From Rhizobium cauense (GTDB taxonomy: Bacteria; Pseudomonadota; Alphaproteobacteria; Rhizobiales; Rhizobiaceae): a stretch of 64,000 nt of DNA. Shown piece after piece: positions 27,558 through 35,805 of the stretch. The stretch is from assembly GCF_019511525.1 (NCBI RefSeq), contig NZ_JAEUAT010000006.1:124001-188000 (forward strand). Reading direction: 5' to 3'. Every line of letters begins with the position of its first letter. Within the stretch, counting starts at the first letter, position 1. The notes beneath the pieces were generated by a model. The model searched no databases. It saw only the letters and a program-made list of their open reading frames with translations, and was not told the origin of the DNA. Position numbers and translations under genes: made by a program.

Positions 27558-27911
27558 GTGAATGTGCTTGTCATCGAGGACAACATCCACATTGGGGACG
27601 CGGTGTCGGCCCATGTTGTGGCGAGTGGCCACTGCGTTGACTGGTGCGTCAACATCGAGGAAGCGACGTGTCGGCTGATTGCAAGAAATTATGATCTGGT
27701 GCTTCTGGACCTGCGCCTGCCAGACGGCAATGGCTTGTCACTGCTGCGGGAGATGCGACAAGGTAGTAACAAGACCCCCGTGATCATCATCACTGCCCAG
27801 GACCAATACAGCGATCGGCTGGCGGGCATGAACGGAGGAGCAGATGATTTCCTCGTCAAGCCTTTCGACCTTGGCGAGCTGTCGTCAAGGATGAAACTGA
27901 TCAAGCCGTGA
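27558..27911 (+). CDS. Response regulator receiver domain without output domain
   Basis: 117 aa containing a complete CheY-like receiver of the OmpR/PmrA type: acidic pocket near residues 7-8 (VLVIEDN), phospho-acceptor Asp51 in DLVLLDLRLPDG, switch Thr in VIIITAQ and Lys in DDFLVKPFDLGEL. The start is GTG at 27558. Full PmrA/BasR-like regulators continue for another 100 residues into a winged helix; here the frame ends in SSRMKLIKP with no DNA-binding domain, and downstream DNA does not encode one. It is likely a truncated PmrA-type regulator formerly paired with eptA, though a stand-alone receiver role cannot be excluded. No histidine kinase is adjacent. Confidence 0.8.
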   Translation: MNVLVIEDNIHIGDAVSAHVVASGHCVDWCVNIEEATCRLIARNYDLVLLDLRLPDGNGLSLLREMRQGSNKTPVIIITAQDQYSDRLAGMNGGADDFLVKPFDLGELSSRMKLIKP

Positions 27912-27953
27912 CGCTAGCTAGTGATTGGCGGCACGCGTTCATTTGGAGCGGAT

Positions 27954-28358
27954 ATGACCGAACAGTCTAGCCGTCTTGTCCTGCATACGAATACGCGTGA
28001 CGAGGTGTTTGCTGTCGAACATGATGTAGTTGCAGACTTCTCATTCAATTCCACCGTCGCGAACGTCTTCGATGACATGGTCAGTCGCTCGGTCCCATTC
28101 TACGGCGAGATGCAGCGAATGGTCTGTGAACTGGCCCGCGATTTTGCTCAGCCGCAGTCAAATCTCTACGACATCGGGTGTTCGACAGCCAGGTTCGGGG
28201 GCGAGGAATTCGTGGCGTTCCTACCGTCAAGCGCTATTGTGCGGAAGGGATTGTCTGCGAACTTGGCGGGTGGAGCCAAAGTGCGTTCGATTTGGACGTC
28301 TGCAAGTACCGGCAAGATCTGCATGTCCGCCTCCCAAGAGTGCTGCGTTGCAGCATAA
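27954..28358 (+). pseudogene. Chimeric relic: CmoA-like methyltransferase start joined to GGDEF fragment
   Basis: A single open frame of 134 codons with a good ribosome site (GGAG before ATG 27954). The first 80 residues match the N terminus of CmoA-type carboxy-SAM synthase (VVADFSFNSTVANVFDDMVS, then ELARDFAQPQSNLYDIGCST). Immediately after, at about 28190, the text becomes RFGGEEFVAFLPSS, the catalytic GGEEF loop of a diguanylate cyclase, followed by non-family sequence and a stop. Neither half is complete: the methyltransferase loses most of its Rossmann fold and the cyclase has only its active-site loop. It is probably a junction between two deletion remnants. The intact frame across the joint is notable. 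Confidence 0.7.
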
Positions 28359-28499
28359 TTCCAAATTGGCCCTACGGCAACGCGAGGCTACGGGCTGGCG
28401 ACTGGACACCTGTTAACCCTTCTAAACCTTCTCCCTCAAGAGCTCCTGCCTGCTAATAGCGCCAAGCAAGAGAGGATGGATAGCTGAACAGAGAGGCGA

Positions 28500-28844
28500 T
28501 TACCTCAAGTGGTTTTCATCCAGTTCATTTTGTTCGGGGAGGGGTTGAATCATTCCGGTTTCTTGAGGTTGCGTCTTCATCCCGTAAACCAACGATATCA
28601 CTGGGATGCTGGCCTCATGCGCCGCTCGGATCAGTGCGTCCCGAGCCATATGCTCGGAAACCTTTCCCTGCATTGCTTCCAGGCACAGTTTCACCGCCTC
28701 CATGTATTCCTCGCCGTCGTCAGAGGGCCAGGTGAGAACCAAAGCCTCCGCCATCTCTCTGAGCGAGCCAACAAACTTGTACTTTTCTCGACCACCAAGC
28801 ACGAGGGTTAGAGGGTCGAAGTGGTGACTTTTGCGCCAATTCAT
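28500..28844 (-). CDS. DUF982 domain protein
   Basis: About 114 aa. It carries the DUF982 pattern: an N-terminal strand (FDPLTLVLGGREKYKFVGSL), then EMAEALVLTWPSDDGEEYMEAV with the conserved Trp-Pro, and a helical segment KLCLEAMQGKVSEHMARDAL. This family is almost restricted to Rhizobiales, often in several plasmid copies, and its function is unknown. The start is ambiguous: ATG at 28844 or GTG at 28859. It has a C-terminal polar tail (QPLPEQNELDENHLR) longer than most members. A second DUF982 gene lies at 35340. Confidence 0.8.
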   Translation of the reverse strand: MNWRKSHHFDPLTLVLGGREKYKFVGSLREMAEALVLTWPSDDGEEYMEAVKLCLEAMQGKVSEHMARDALIRAAHEASIPVISLVYGMKTQPQETGMIQPLPEQNELDENHLR

Positions 28845-28893
28845 CGGAACCAATCTCACATATTTTATGGATAGTTACGAATGCATTTCCTCT

Positions 28894-29112
28894 CTAGGCG
28901 GCCTCGCAATCCGAGACCAATACACTTGCTTCCCTAGCGTTGGTGTTTGTAACCACCATCAGAAGAAGGCTGAGGGCCACCGCGGGCGGGATCACCTCTC
29001 TCTCCTCCACCCATGCTTGGTGGGTTGCCAGATCAACGCCGAATAGTTCAACGATTTCTGCGGCATTCAAACGCGTGACGGCAACCGCAGCCTTATATTC
29101 TGAGGCTTTCAT
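28894..29112 (-). CDS. Small hypothetical protein, possible helix-turn-helix
   Basis: 72 aa from ATG 29112. The middle (RLNAAEIVELFGVDLATHQA, then WVEEREVIPPAVALSLLL) resembles a short DNA-binding domain in which a recognition helix follows AEIVELFGV, but the similarity is weak. The C terminus holds a hydrophobic patch. It lies 50 bp upstream of the DUF982 gene on the same strand and could be co-transcribed with it. No family is recognised. Confidence 0.5.
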   Translation of the reverse strand: MKASEYKAAVAVTRLNAAEIVELFGVDLATHQAWVEEREVIPPAVALSLLLMVVTNTNAREASVLVSDCEAA

Positions 29113-29416
29113 GCACTGTCCAGTCAAAGATTTGTTTGCGAAGGCCAAACACTAGGCCGATCCGACAAGTCATGTATCACAATAACGACATTTTACGTCT
29201 TGAAAGCGACTGTCACGCGCTATTCACGGATCCGGAGCCAAGCGGGGAGGGCCAAGCACCGACAGCCTTCCGGGACGGAAAAAAAGCGTTCCCCTAAAGC
29301 CTTGCGCCGCAATTCAAAGAGGCGGCATGATGCTCGCGGCCGATTTAATTTAGGCCGCGTAGCATCGAAGTCCCGCGAATTGCAGGCGTGCTGAACTAAG
29401 GCGGTGTATCCGCCCG

Positions 29417-31144
29417 CTACCGAGAGAGGAAGTTCGAGACCGTGAGGTCGATCAGTTCGTCGCCACGTCCATTCATCACGGCTCGGATAGCCCACAAACC
29501 GAACCCTTTCGCTTGGGCCGCCTCGATCTTCGGTGGCATCGCAAGTTCCTGGGTGTTTGTCACAACATCAAGCAGGGCAGGGCCGGGGTGGGCAAGAATA
29601 TCTCCGACTGCGGCTTCCAGGTCCAACGGATCTTCAACGCGAATTCCGTGGACGCCAGCCGCGCGGGCAACTGCGGCAAAGTCCGGGTTCTTAAGATCTG
29701 TACCAGCTTCAAGAAAGCCCGCAGCTTTCATTTCCATGGCGACGAAACCGAGCGTTGAGTTGTTGAATATCACGACCTTAACCGGCAGGTTCTGCTGAAC
29801 TAGCGTCAGGAAGTCCCCCATCAGCATCGCGAAGCCGCCATCCCCGGACATGCTGATGATCTGACGGTCCCTGTAGGTGGCCTGAGCGCCGATAGCTTGG
29901 GGCAGGGCATTGGCCATCGATCCATGTACCAGCGAGCCGATCAGCCGCCGCTTGCCGTTCATCCTCAGATACCGGGCGGCCCAGATGGTTGGTGTTCCTA
30001 CGTCAAAAGTGAAGACAGCGTCATCAGAGGCCTGCTCACTGAGGAGACGAGCGACATACTGCGGATGGATCTTGCCGCCGCGCTTGCCGGTGGCAAGATC
30101 ATCCAAGCCTTCTCGCGCTGTCTTATAGGCGCCGAGGCAGTCCTTGAGGTGACCGTGGTCTGTACGCTGCTCGAGTTTGGGAAGAATTGCCGTAAGGGTC
30201 GATTTTACGTCGCCTACGATCGCGAGATCCAGTGGCGTTCTCCGGCCAAGGTTTTCGGCTCGTATATCAACTTGAACGATCCTGGCGTCGGTCGGATAAA
30301 ATTGACGGTAGGGGAAGTCGGTGCCAAGCATGACAAGTGTGTCGCATTCGAGCATCGCTTTATAACCGGACGAGAAGCCGATAAGGCCGGTCATTCCGAC
30401 ATCGAATGGATTGTCCCATTCGATAAACTCCTTGCCCCCCAGAGCGTGGACGATGGGTGCTTTGACCTTGTCGGCAAGGGCGATCACTTCTTTGTGCGCG
30501 CCCTCGCAGCCCCGACCACAGAGGAGCGTGATCTTTGAACCGCCATCGAGCAACGTTACCATTTCGTCGATCTGATCTTCTGGCGCCACTATGCTCGGTC
30601 GAGGCAAGGTGAGCGCGACCGACTTCGAAATCTTTCCAGTGAAATCGCTGAGTGCCACATCGCCAGGAATAACCACGACCGCCACCCCACGCTTGCCGAT
30701 CGCAGCTCTGATCGCCGACTCTATAACTGCCGGCAACTGCTCGGGTCGGCTGACCAGTTCGCAATAATGGCTGCACTCCCGGAAGAGCTGATCAGGATGG
30801 GTCTCCTGAAAATAGCCCCGACCAATTTCGGCCGATGGAATTTGCGCTGCAATCGCAAGGACTGGCACACGTGAGCGGTGACAGTCGAACAAGCCGTTGA
30901 TCAGGTGAAGATTGCCTGGGCCGCAGCTTCCAGCGCAAACAGCAAGCTTCCCAGTAAGGTGGGCTTCTGCACCTGCCGCGAACGCAGCTGTCTCTTCATG
31001 CCGCGTATGGATCCATTCGATATCGCCGCGTCTACGTAGGGATTCAGTCAGGCCGTTCAGGCTGTCGCCAACGACGCCGTAGATCCGCTCAACGCCTGCG
31101 GACTGGAGGACCTCGGTGAGCACGTCAGCGACCTTGGATTTCAT
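29417..31144 (-). CDS. poxB: Thiamine-diphosphate-dependent pyruvate dehydrogenase (quinone), PoxB-like
   Basis: Peripheral membrane flavoprotein family that oxidises pyruvate to acetate and CO2, passing electrons to ubiquinone. It is 575 aa; E. coli PoxB is 572. The TPP-activating glutamate is in [16 protein letters not shown], the FAD/substrate region has [19 protein letters not shown], and the TPP-Mg site is seen as [20 protein letters not shown] followed by [10 protein letters not shown]-terminal membrane-binding tail is plausible in the last 25 residues. It starts with ATG 31144, and GGAGACG lies just upstream. It is monocistronic. Acetolactate synthase is a less likely alternative because the PoxB-type [12 protein letters not shown] segment ([17 protein letters not shown]) is present. 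Confidence 0.9.
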   Translation of the reverse strand: MKSKVADVLTEVLQSAGVERIYGVVGDSLNGLTESLRRRGDIEWIHTRHEETAAFAAGAEAHLTGKLAVCAGSCGPGNLHLINGLFDCHRSRVPVLAIAAQIPSAEIGRGYFQETHPDQLFRECSHYCELVSRPEQLPAVIESAIRAAIGKRGVAVVVIPGDVALSDFTGKISKSVALTLPRPSIVAPEDQIDEMVTLLDGGSKITLLCGRGCEGAHKEVIALADKVKAPIVHALGGKEFIEWDNPFDVGMTGLIGFSSGYKAMLECDTLVMLGTDFPYRQFYPTDARIVQVDIRAENLGRRTPLDLAIVGDVKSTLTAILPKLEQRTDHGHLKDCLGAYKTAREGLDDLATGKRGGKIHPQYVARLLSEQASDDAVFTFDVGTPTIWAARYLRMNGKRRLIGSLVHGSMANALPQAIGAQATYRDRQIISMSGDGGFAMLMGDFLTLVQQNLPVKVVIFNNSTLGFVAMEMKAAGFLEAGTDLKNPDFAAVARAAGVHGIRVEDPLDLEAAVGDILAHPGPALLDVVTNTQELAMPPKIEAAQAKGFGLWAIRAVMNGRGDELIDLTVSNFLSR

Positions 31145-31470
31145 GGAGCGTCTCCTGTCAGCGTCGGATTTGTGGGGTTGTTACGAAAACTAGGCTGTCT
31201 CGATGCGATCTCAATTGGCAACGCCAGTCCGCGGTGGCGAACCGCGATCATAGGTAGAAATGGAGTCGGTTCGGCGACTTGAAAATGCGTCACAGGTTGG
31301 CCTCCATCCAGTTGGCTTATGGTGCACTATGTATCGGCTAAGTTGGCGTGCGAAATTGTACGCAAGTATAGGTCGCCGATACACGCGATTGGCCCAGAGC
31401 CTTGCCGGCCGTTCGTTTGCCTTCAAGCGGCTATCTTGGATATCGCTCTACTGACAATAGGTCCCTTATA
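31145..31470. other. Intergenic region with nested inverted repeat
   Basis: Between poxB and the toxin-antitoxin pair. It has a perfect 8-bp inverted repeat, GTATCGGC (31331-31338) and GCCGATAC (31375-31382), with a smaller GCGT/ACGC pair nested inside. The DNA between and after it could fold as a long hairpin. No gene is recognised; short open frames run through it but none is family-like. Confidence 0.4.
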
Positions 31471-31488
31471 TGTAGGTATGTTCCTACA
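31471..31488. promoter_or_regulatory. Probable Phd operator
   Basis: Perfect 6-bp inverted repeat TGTAGG-N6-CCTACA, centred about 20 bp before the antitoxin start. Phd/YefM antitoxins bind short palindromes over their own promoter, and this is the only dyad in the right place. Autoregulation through it is inferred. Confidence 0.6.
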
Positions 31489-31500
31489 TGGGGTTATTCT

Positions 31501-31755
31501 ATGAGCATCACAACCTTGTCTAGCCGGGAGCTGAACCACGACGTGAGCCGGGCAAAGAAGGCTGCCAAAAGAGGACCTGTGGTTATCACAGATCGCGGGA
31601 AGCCGTCCCACGTGTTGATCACCTACAGCGAATTCGAGCGCCTGACCGGCAAGCGCCGCAATGTCGTCGACGCACTTTCGATGCCTGGTTTATCGACTAT
31701 CGAATTGGATCCACCTAGGGCCGAAATTGCACCTCGCGAAGTCGATTTGTCTTGA
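31501..31755 (+). CDS. Type II antitoxin, Phd/YefM family
   Basis: 84 aa. The N-terminal Phd/YefM fold that binds DNA is visible in TTLSSRELNHDVSRAKKAAK and GPVVITDRGKPSHVLITYSE, the hallmark of the family. The C-terminal part (ELDPPRAEIAPREVDLS) is the expected flexible toxin-neutralising tail. Its TGA overlaps the TTG start of the PIN toxin by 4 bp, giving tight translational coupling. The preceding palindrome is a likely autoregulatory operator. Confidence 0.92.
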   Translation: MSITTLSSRELNHDVSRAKKAAKRGPVVITDRGKPSHVLITYSEFERLTGKRRNVVDALSMPGLSTIELDPPRAEIAPREVDLS

Positions 31756-32174
31756 AGTACCTGCTGGATACAAACGTCGTCTCCGAGTTGCGCAAAGTTG
31801 GAGACGGTAAAGCAGACGCCAATGTAACGAAGTGGATCGGTGCACGAGATTCCAATGACTTCTTCATTTCCGCAATTACAATCCTGGAGATTGAGCATGG
31901 GATATTAGCCATCCAGCGTCGTGACGCCTCCCAGGGATCTCGATTGCGTGGATGGATGGATAGTCGTGTTCGCCCTGAATTCGCCGAGCGAGTTCTTTCG
32001 ATTGACGACGCTATAGCGACGCGTTGTGCCCACCTACATGTTCCAGACCGGCGCAACGAGGCTGATGCTTTGATCGCGGCTACCGCGCTGGTCCACGGTT
32101 TAACTGTAGTCACCCGTAATGTTCAGGATTTCGATGGAACCGGCGGGATCGTAATCGACCCGTGGCAAGCCTGA
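31752..32174 (+). CDS. Type II toxin, VapC/FitB-like PIN-domain ribonuclease
   Basis: 140 aa PIN-domain nuclease. Acidic active-site residues are placed as in VapC/FitB: Asp6 in YLLDTNVVSELRK, Glu in ITILEIEHGIL, and the C-terminal Asp cluster in NEADALIAATALVHG with VTRNVQDFDG. Family members cleave tRNA or other RNA and arrest growth until inhibited by antitoxin. It starts at TTG 31752, inside the antitoxin stop. The pair may stabilise the plasmid by post-segregational killing, a common role in rhizobial replicons. Confidence 0.92.
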   Translation: MKYLLDTNVVSELRKVGDGKADANVTKWIGARDSNDFFISAITILEIEHGILAIQRRDASQGSRLRGWMDSRVRPEFAERVLSIDDAIATRCAHLHVPDRRNEADALIAATALVHGLTVVTRNVQDFDGTGGIVIDPWQA

Positions 32175-32608
32175 CTCGGGCGCATGTCGTTTGGGCTTTC
32201 TCAGTTCAACGCCGATTGCGCATCAGGCCTATGGCTGCCTTAGCGGTGTGGTCGACTGAGCCGTCCTGATCGATGACCTTTCAAAGCGAGCACTTTTCGC
32301 CGCCGAGCGAAGCACGGCTTCATCAGAGGCGAAGAGCTCGCAAGGCGAGTTGGAGAAGCGGCTTTGAAAAGGGTAACCGAAGATCAGTCCTGGCCTAGCA
32401 AACCTTGTCAGCTGTTTCCTTTCTGGCTTTTCGGCGGAAAACGAGTGATCGGGAGTTTTGCCAGCATTTAACGTTCTTCTCAGAGAAGCCGCGAATAATT
32501 GAATTTGAGCTTGCACTGTTTGTCGGATGGTCGCAAAGCCGTCGTAGAGCGCCGCACCGGTCTCGAAGCGATCTTGGCCACCTTCAATCGAAAATCGAAA
32601 GTCTCATC
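32175..32608. other. Intergenic region upstream of the serA relic
   Basis: 434 bp without a recognised gene. It shows one weak open frame on each strand but no family match. The last 200 bp probably hold the promoter and leader of the serA-like gene. No known riboswitch fold was identified by eye. Confidence 0.35.
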
Positions 32609-33846
32609 ATGACCCGCCAGCTTTCCCTCTCTCGCGACCGGATTTCCGTGCTTCTGCTCGAAGGCATCAGCCAGAGCGCCGTGGACTACTTTGCGGCATG
32701 TGGATACACCAACCTCCTCCATCTGCCGAAAGCGCTCGATGACAAGGATCTCAAAAGCCATATCGCCGATGCGCATATCATCGGCATTCGCTCCCGAACG
32801 CAGCTGACAGAGGATATTATCGAATCCGCTAAGAAGCTGATTGCTGTCGGCTGTTTCTCCGTCGGCACAAACCAGGTCGATTTGGTGCGGCGCGCCGCCG
32901 TGGGATACCTGTGTTCAACGCACCCTATTCGAACACGCGCTCGGTGGCCGAACTGGTGATTGGTGAGATCATCATGCTGACCCGGCAGATTTTCCCACGC
33001 TCCGCGTCCGCGCATCAGGGCGGATGGGATAAGTCTGCTGCCGGCAGCCGCGAAGTGCGCGGCAAAACGCTTGGCATCGTCGGCTACGGCAATATCGGCT
33101 CGCAGCTGAGTGCTCTTGCGGAAAGCATGGGGATGGTGGTGCGCTATTTCGATCTTTCCGATCGCCTGCGCCGCGGCAATTCAGAATCGATGGCTTCGCT
33201 CGGCGAGCTTCTGGAGATTTCCGATTATGTGACGATGCACGTCCCAGAAACGGCATCGACCCACAATATGATCGCCGAACCGGAATTGCGCCGGATGAAG
33301 AAGGGCGCCATCTTCATCAACAATTCCCGTGGGACTGTGGTCGATCTCGAAGCGCTTGCCAAGGTGCTGAAGGAAGGACATCTGGCCGGAGCTGCCGTCG
33401 ACGTGTTCCCGAAGGAACCGGCATCGAACAAGGATCGTTTCGAAACGCCGCTTCAAGGGTTGAGCAACGTCATTTTGACACCGCATATCGGCGGATCTAC
33501 CGAGGAAGCCCAGGAGCGCATCGGTGGGGAAGTCTCACGCAAGCTGGTCGAGTATTCCGACATCGGGTCGACAATGGGCGCCGTCAATTTTCCCCAGGTT
33601 CAACTGCCCGAGCGTCCGACCGGCACGCGTTTTATTCATGTCCATGAAAACCGTCCCGGGATGCTCATCAAGCTCAACGAGATTTTCTCGTCGCGCGGCC
33701 TAAACATCGTTGCCGAATTCCTCCAGACTCATGGCGATACGGGCTATGTAGTCATCGAGGTCGAGGATCTCTCTGGTACGGCCGACGACATCCTTCAGGC
33801 GCTCCGCGAGGTTCCGGGAACGATCAGGACGCGATTGCTGTACTGA
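32609..33846 (+). pseudogene. serA: D-3-phosphoglycerate dehydrogenase, single-base frameshift
   Basis: Would be the first enzyme of serine synthesis, oxidising 3-phosphoglycerate with NAD. The first frame (from ATG 32609) gives LLLEGISQSAVDYFAACGYT and LIAVGCFSVGTNQVDL. At about 32902-32906 one base is missing; the second frame resumes with NAPYSNTRSVAELVIGEIIM. The NAD site GIVGYGNIGSQL, the catalytic HIGGSTEEAQERIGGE stretch and a C-terminal ACT domain (NRPGMLIKLNEIFSSRGLNI) follow. With one base restored the protein is about 412 aa, the length of E. coli SerA (410). As written it makes only about 115 residues. All downstream motifs are conserved, so the lesion is recent or a sequencing error. 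Confidence 0.87.
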
Positions 33847-34172
33847 AGCTCGCGCATCCGAAGGCGGTGGACGGATGAAGTTCGCCGACGCGGGCATGGC
33901 ATTGCCGCCCAGGCGCCGTTGGCTATCATCACGTCAGTTCCATAATAACTCTTACGCCACTTCTTCGTTAGCCGGCTACTGATATCAACATATGGTACAG
34001 TGCCACCCGTGGCGCGCCCGCTTCGATAAGCAAGCTTCCAGAAGATTGAGAGCAAGCTGGCTGACAGAATTTGCCGCGTCCGATATAATCTCAACTGTAC
34101 GAGCGTTCACGGGCGCGTTGTCCGCGCCCAGCCTTTTTGCCCGCCAAAAGACGGGCCGTTGGGAGGGATGAC
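33847..34172. other. Intergenic region before the methyltransferase gene
   Basis: 326 bp. The end carries GGGAGGGATGAC, the strong ribosome site of the next gene. Nothing else was recognised, and no terminator hairpin with a T-run was found. Confidence 0.4.
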
Positions 34173-35243
34173 ATGGAACAGCTTGACGAAGCAAAGCTTC
34201 ATTCGTTCGTCGAAAAAATGCTTGGCGATCTTGGTGGTGCCTATAGCGTACCCACCGTTCGGGTCGGCTTTAGACTGGGATTATTCAACACGCTTCACAG
34301 GGTCGGCCCGGTATCCGCCGCTGGTCTTGCGGCGGCGGCTGGCGGGTTAACCGAAAGGTATGTCAAGGAATGGGCACTGGCGCAGGCCGCCAACGGATAT
34401 ATCGACTACGACAGTGGCGCCCAACTGTTCAGTTTGTCACCTGAACAGGAGATGGTGTTCGTCAATCAAGACAGTCCAGTGTACCTGGAAGGTGCTTTCG
34501 ATCTGGCAGCTGCGATGATTGAGGGCGAAGCAAAGGTCGAAGACGCCTTCCGCAAGGGAGGTGGCGTGCGATGGGGGGATTCCGCCGGGTGTCTGTTCTG
34601 TGCGGTAGGCGCATTCTTCCGCCCAGGTTACGTGAACAATATCGTACAATCCTGGTTGCCCGCTCTCCAAGGCGTCGAGAACAAGCTTGCGAGGGGTGCT
34701 AAGGTTGCAGATGTTGGATGCGGCGTCGGCTTTTCGACAATTCTGATGGCTGAGGCATATCCGAACGCCAGCTTCGTAGGCTACGATTTTCACGAGCCGT
34801 CGATCGAAGAAGCAAACAATCATGCCCGGAGCCATGGGGTGGCCGACCGTGTTAAATTTATCGCGGCCGCAGCCAAGGAAATCAAGGAAACTGAATTTGA
34901 CCTCGTTACCAGCTATGATTGCCTTCACGACATGGGTGATCCGCGTGGCTGCGCAGATCACATGCGTCGTATACTCAAAGCTGATGGCACGTGGATGATC
35001 GTGGAGCCCATCGCGGGCGACCGTCCCGAAGACAATATGAACCCGGTTGGACGCCTCTACTATAATGCATCGACGATGATCTGCGTGCCAACCTCACTTG
35101 ATCAGGAGGTCGGCGAAGGTTTGGGTGCACAGGCGGGTGAAGCAAAGCTTTCGGAAGTCATCCGCTCAGGTGGGTTCGGCCAAGTCAGAAGAGCCTTTAC
35201 AGGACCGTTCAACATGGTCCTGGAGGCGCGGATAGCCGCCTGA
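34173..35243 (+). CDS. Class I SAM-dependent methyltransferase with N-terminal winged helix
   Basis: 356 aa. An N-terminal helical/winged-helix dimerisation region (about residues 1-110: YSVPTVRVGFRLGLFNTLHR, then LTERYVKEWALAQAANGYI) precedes a Rossmann methyltransferase domain with motif I ADVGCGVGFSTILMAEAYP, then GYDFHEPSIEEAN and DCLHDMGDPRG. This layout is that of Rv2258c-like and small-molecule O/N-methyltransferases. ATG 34173 is chosen over the upstream frame start at 34137 because of the excellent GGGAGGG site. The substrate is unknown. It is monocistronic. Confidence 0.87.
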   Translation: MEQLDEAKLHSFVEKMLGDLGGAYSVPTVRVGFRLGLFNTLHRVGPVSAAGLAAAAGGLTERYVKEWALAQAANGYIDYDSGAQLFSLSPEQEMVFVNQDSPVYLEGAFDLAAAMIEGEAKVEDAFRKGGGVRWGDSAGCLFCAVGAFFRPGYVNNIVQSWLPALQGVENKLARGAKVADVGCGVGFSTILMAEAYPNASFVGYDFHEPSIEEANNHARSHGVADRVKFIAAAAKEIKETEFDLVTSYDCLHDMGDPRGCADHMRRILKADGTWMIVEPIAGDRPEDNMNPVGRLYYNASTMICVPTSLDQEVGEGLGAQAGEAKLSEVIRSGGFGQVRRAFTGPFNMVLEARIAA

Positions 35244-35339
35244 CGGTCAAGGCAGATTGCCCTTCCATGGCCTAGGAGGGTTAGGGTATAGGTAGCTGGC
35301 CCCCTCCCCGCTGCTCGGCACTGCTTGGTGGCTACGGGC

Positions 35340-35606
35340 CTAGTGTTTCGAGTACACGACGATGTTAGCTCCTCGAGCTGCCTTGACGAAAGCTCTTCGT
35401 GCGCGCTTGGCCTTCTTGTGATCCTGTTGGGAGCGAAGGCAACACGATAGCGCCTCCTTCCACAGAGCATCGTTTGCCCGCTTCGGCCACCTGCTAGAAA
35501 GTAAAAGCTCGGTCATCTCGGCTACCGACCTGACCGTCTGACGCTCATCGTTGTCGAGGAACGAGACGGCGACCTTACGGATCGGAACAGGTGATCCCAT
35601 GAACAT
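35340..35606 (-). CDS. DUF982 domain protein
   Basis: 88 aa, the typical DUF982 length. Strand VAVSFLDNDERQTVRSVAEM, then TELLLSSRWPKRANDALWKE with the conserved Trp-Pro, and the helix ALSCCLRSQQDHKKAKRARR followed by AFVKAARGANIVVYSK fit the family. The start ATG at 35606 has GGAGAG eight bases upstream; the open frame continues much further but is not family-like. It is the second DUF982 copy in the window (other at 28500). They are clearly diverged, so not a recent duplication. The function is unknown. Confidence 0.8.
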   Translation of the reverse strand: MFMGSPVPIRKVAVSFLDNDERQTVRSVAEMTELLLSSRWPKRANDALWKEALSCCLRSQQDHKKAKRARRAFVKAARGANIVVYSKH

Positions 35607-35805
35607 CTTGCGCTCTCCGCCACACACGCGATTAAATTCCGGGGAACCGCATTTGGTTCCGCAGTTTCTAGAATCCGGAACTCGTCGCGCTCGTTTTCGA
35701 CGACCGGCGTGCATATAGGCCGTTGGCCATAATTGTAAAGGCATGCTAGGCCGATAGGATGCTCGATGCGGTCGACCAGCAAAGACTAGGCCGCTCATTG
35801 AGGGG

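Noticed and set aside
29200..29394. Basic 64-codon plus-strand ORF (many Arg and Lys)
   Set aside because: TTG start without ribosome site and low-complexity composition; likely a chance frame in front of the poxB end.
32175..32608. Riboswitch or attenuator ahead of the serA relic
   Set aside because: No fold matching a known class and no terminator hairpin with a T-run was found; left as plain intergenic DNA.
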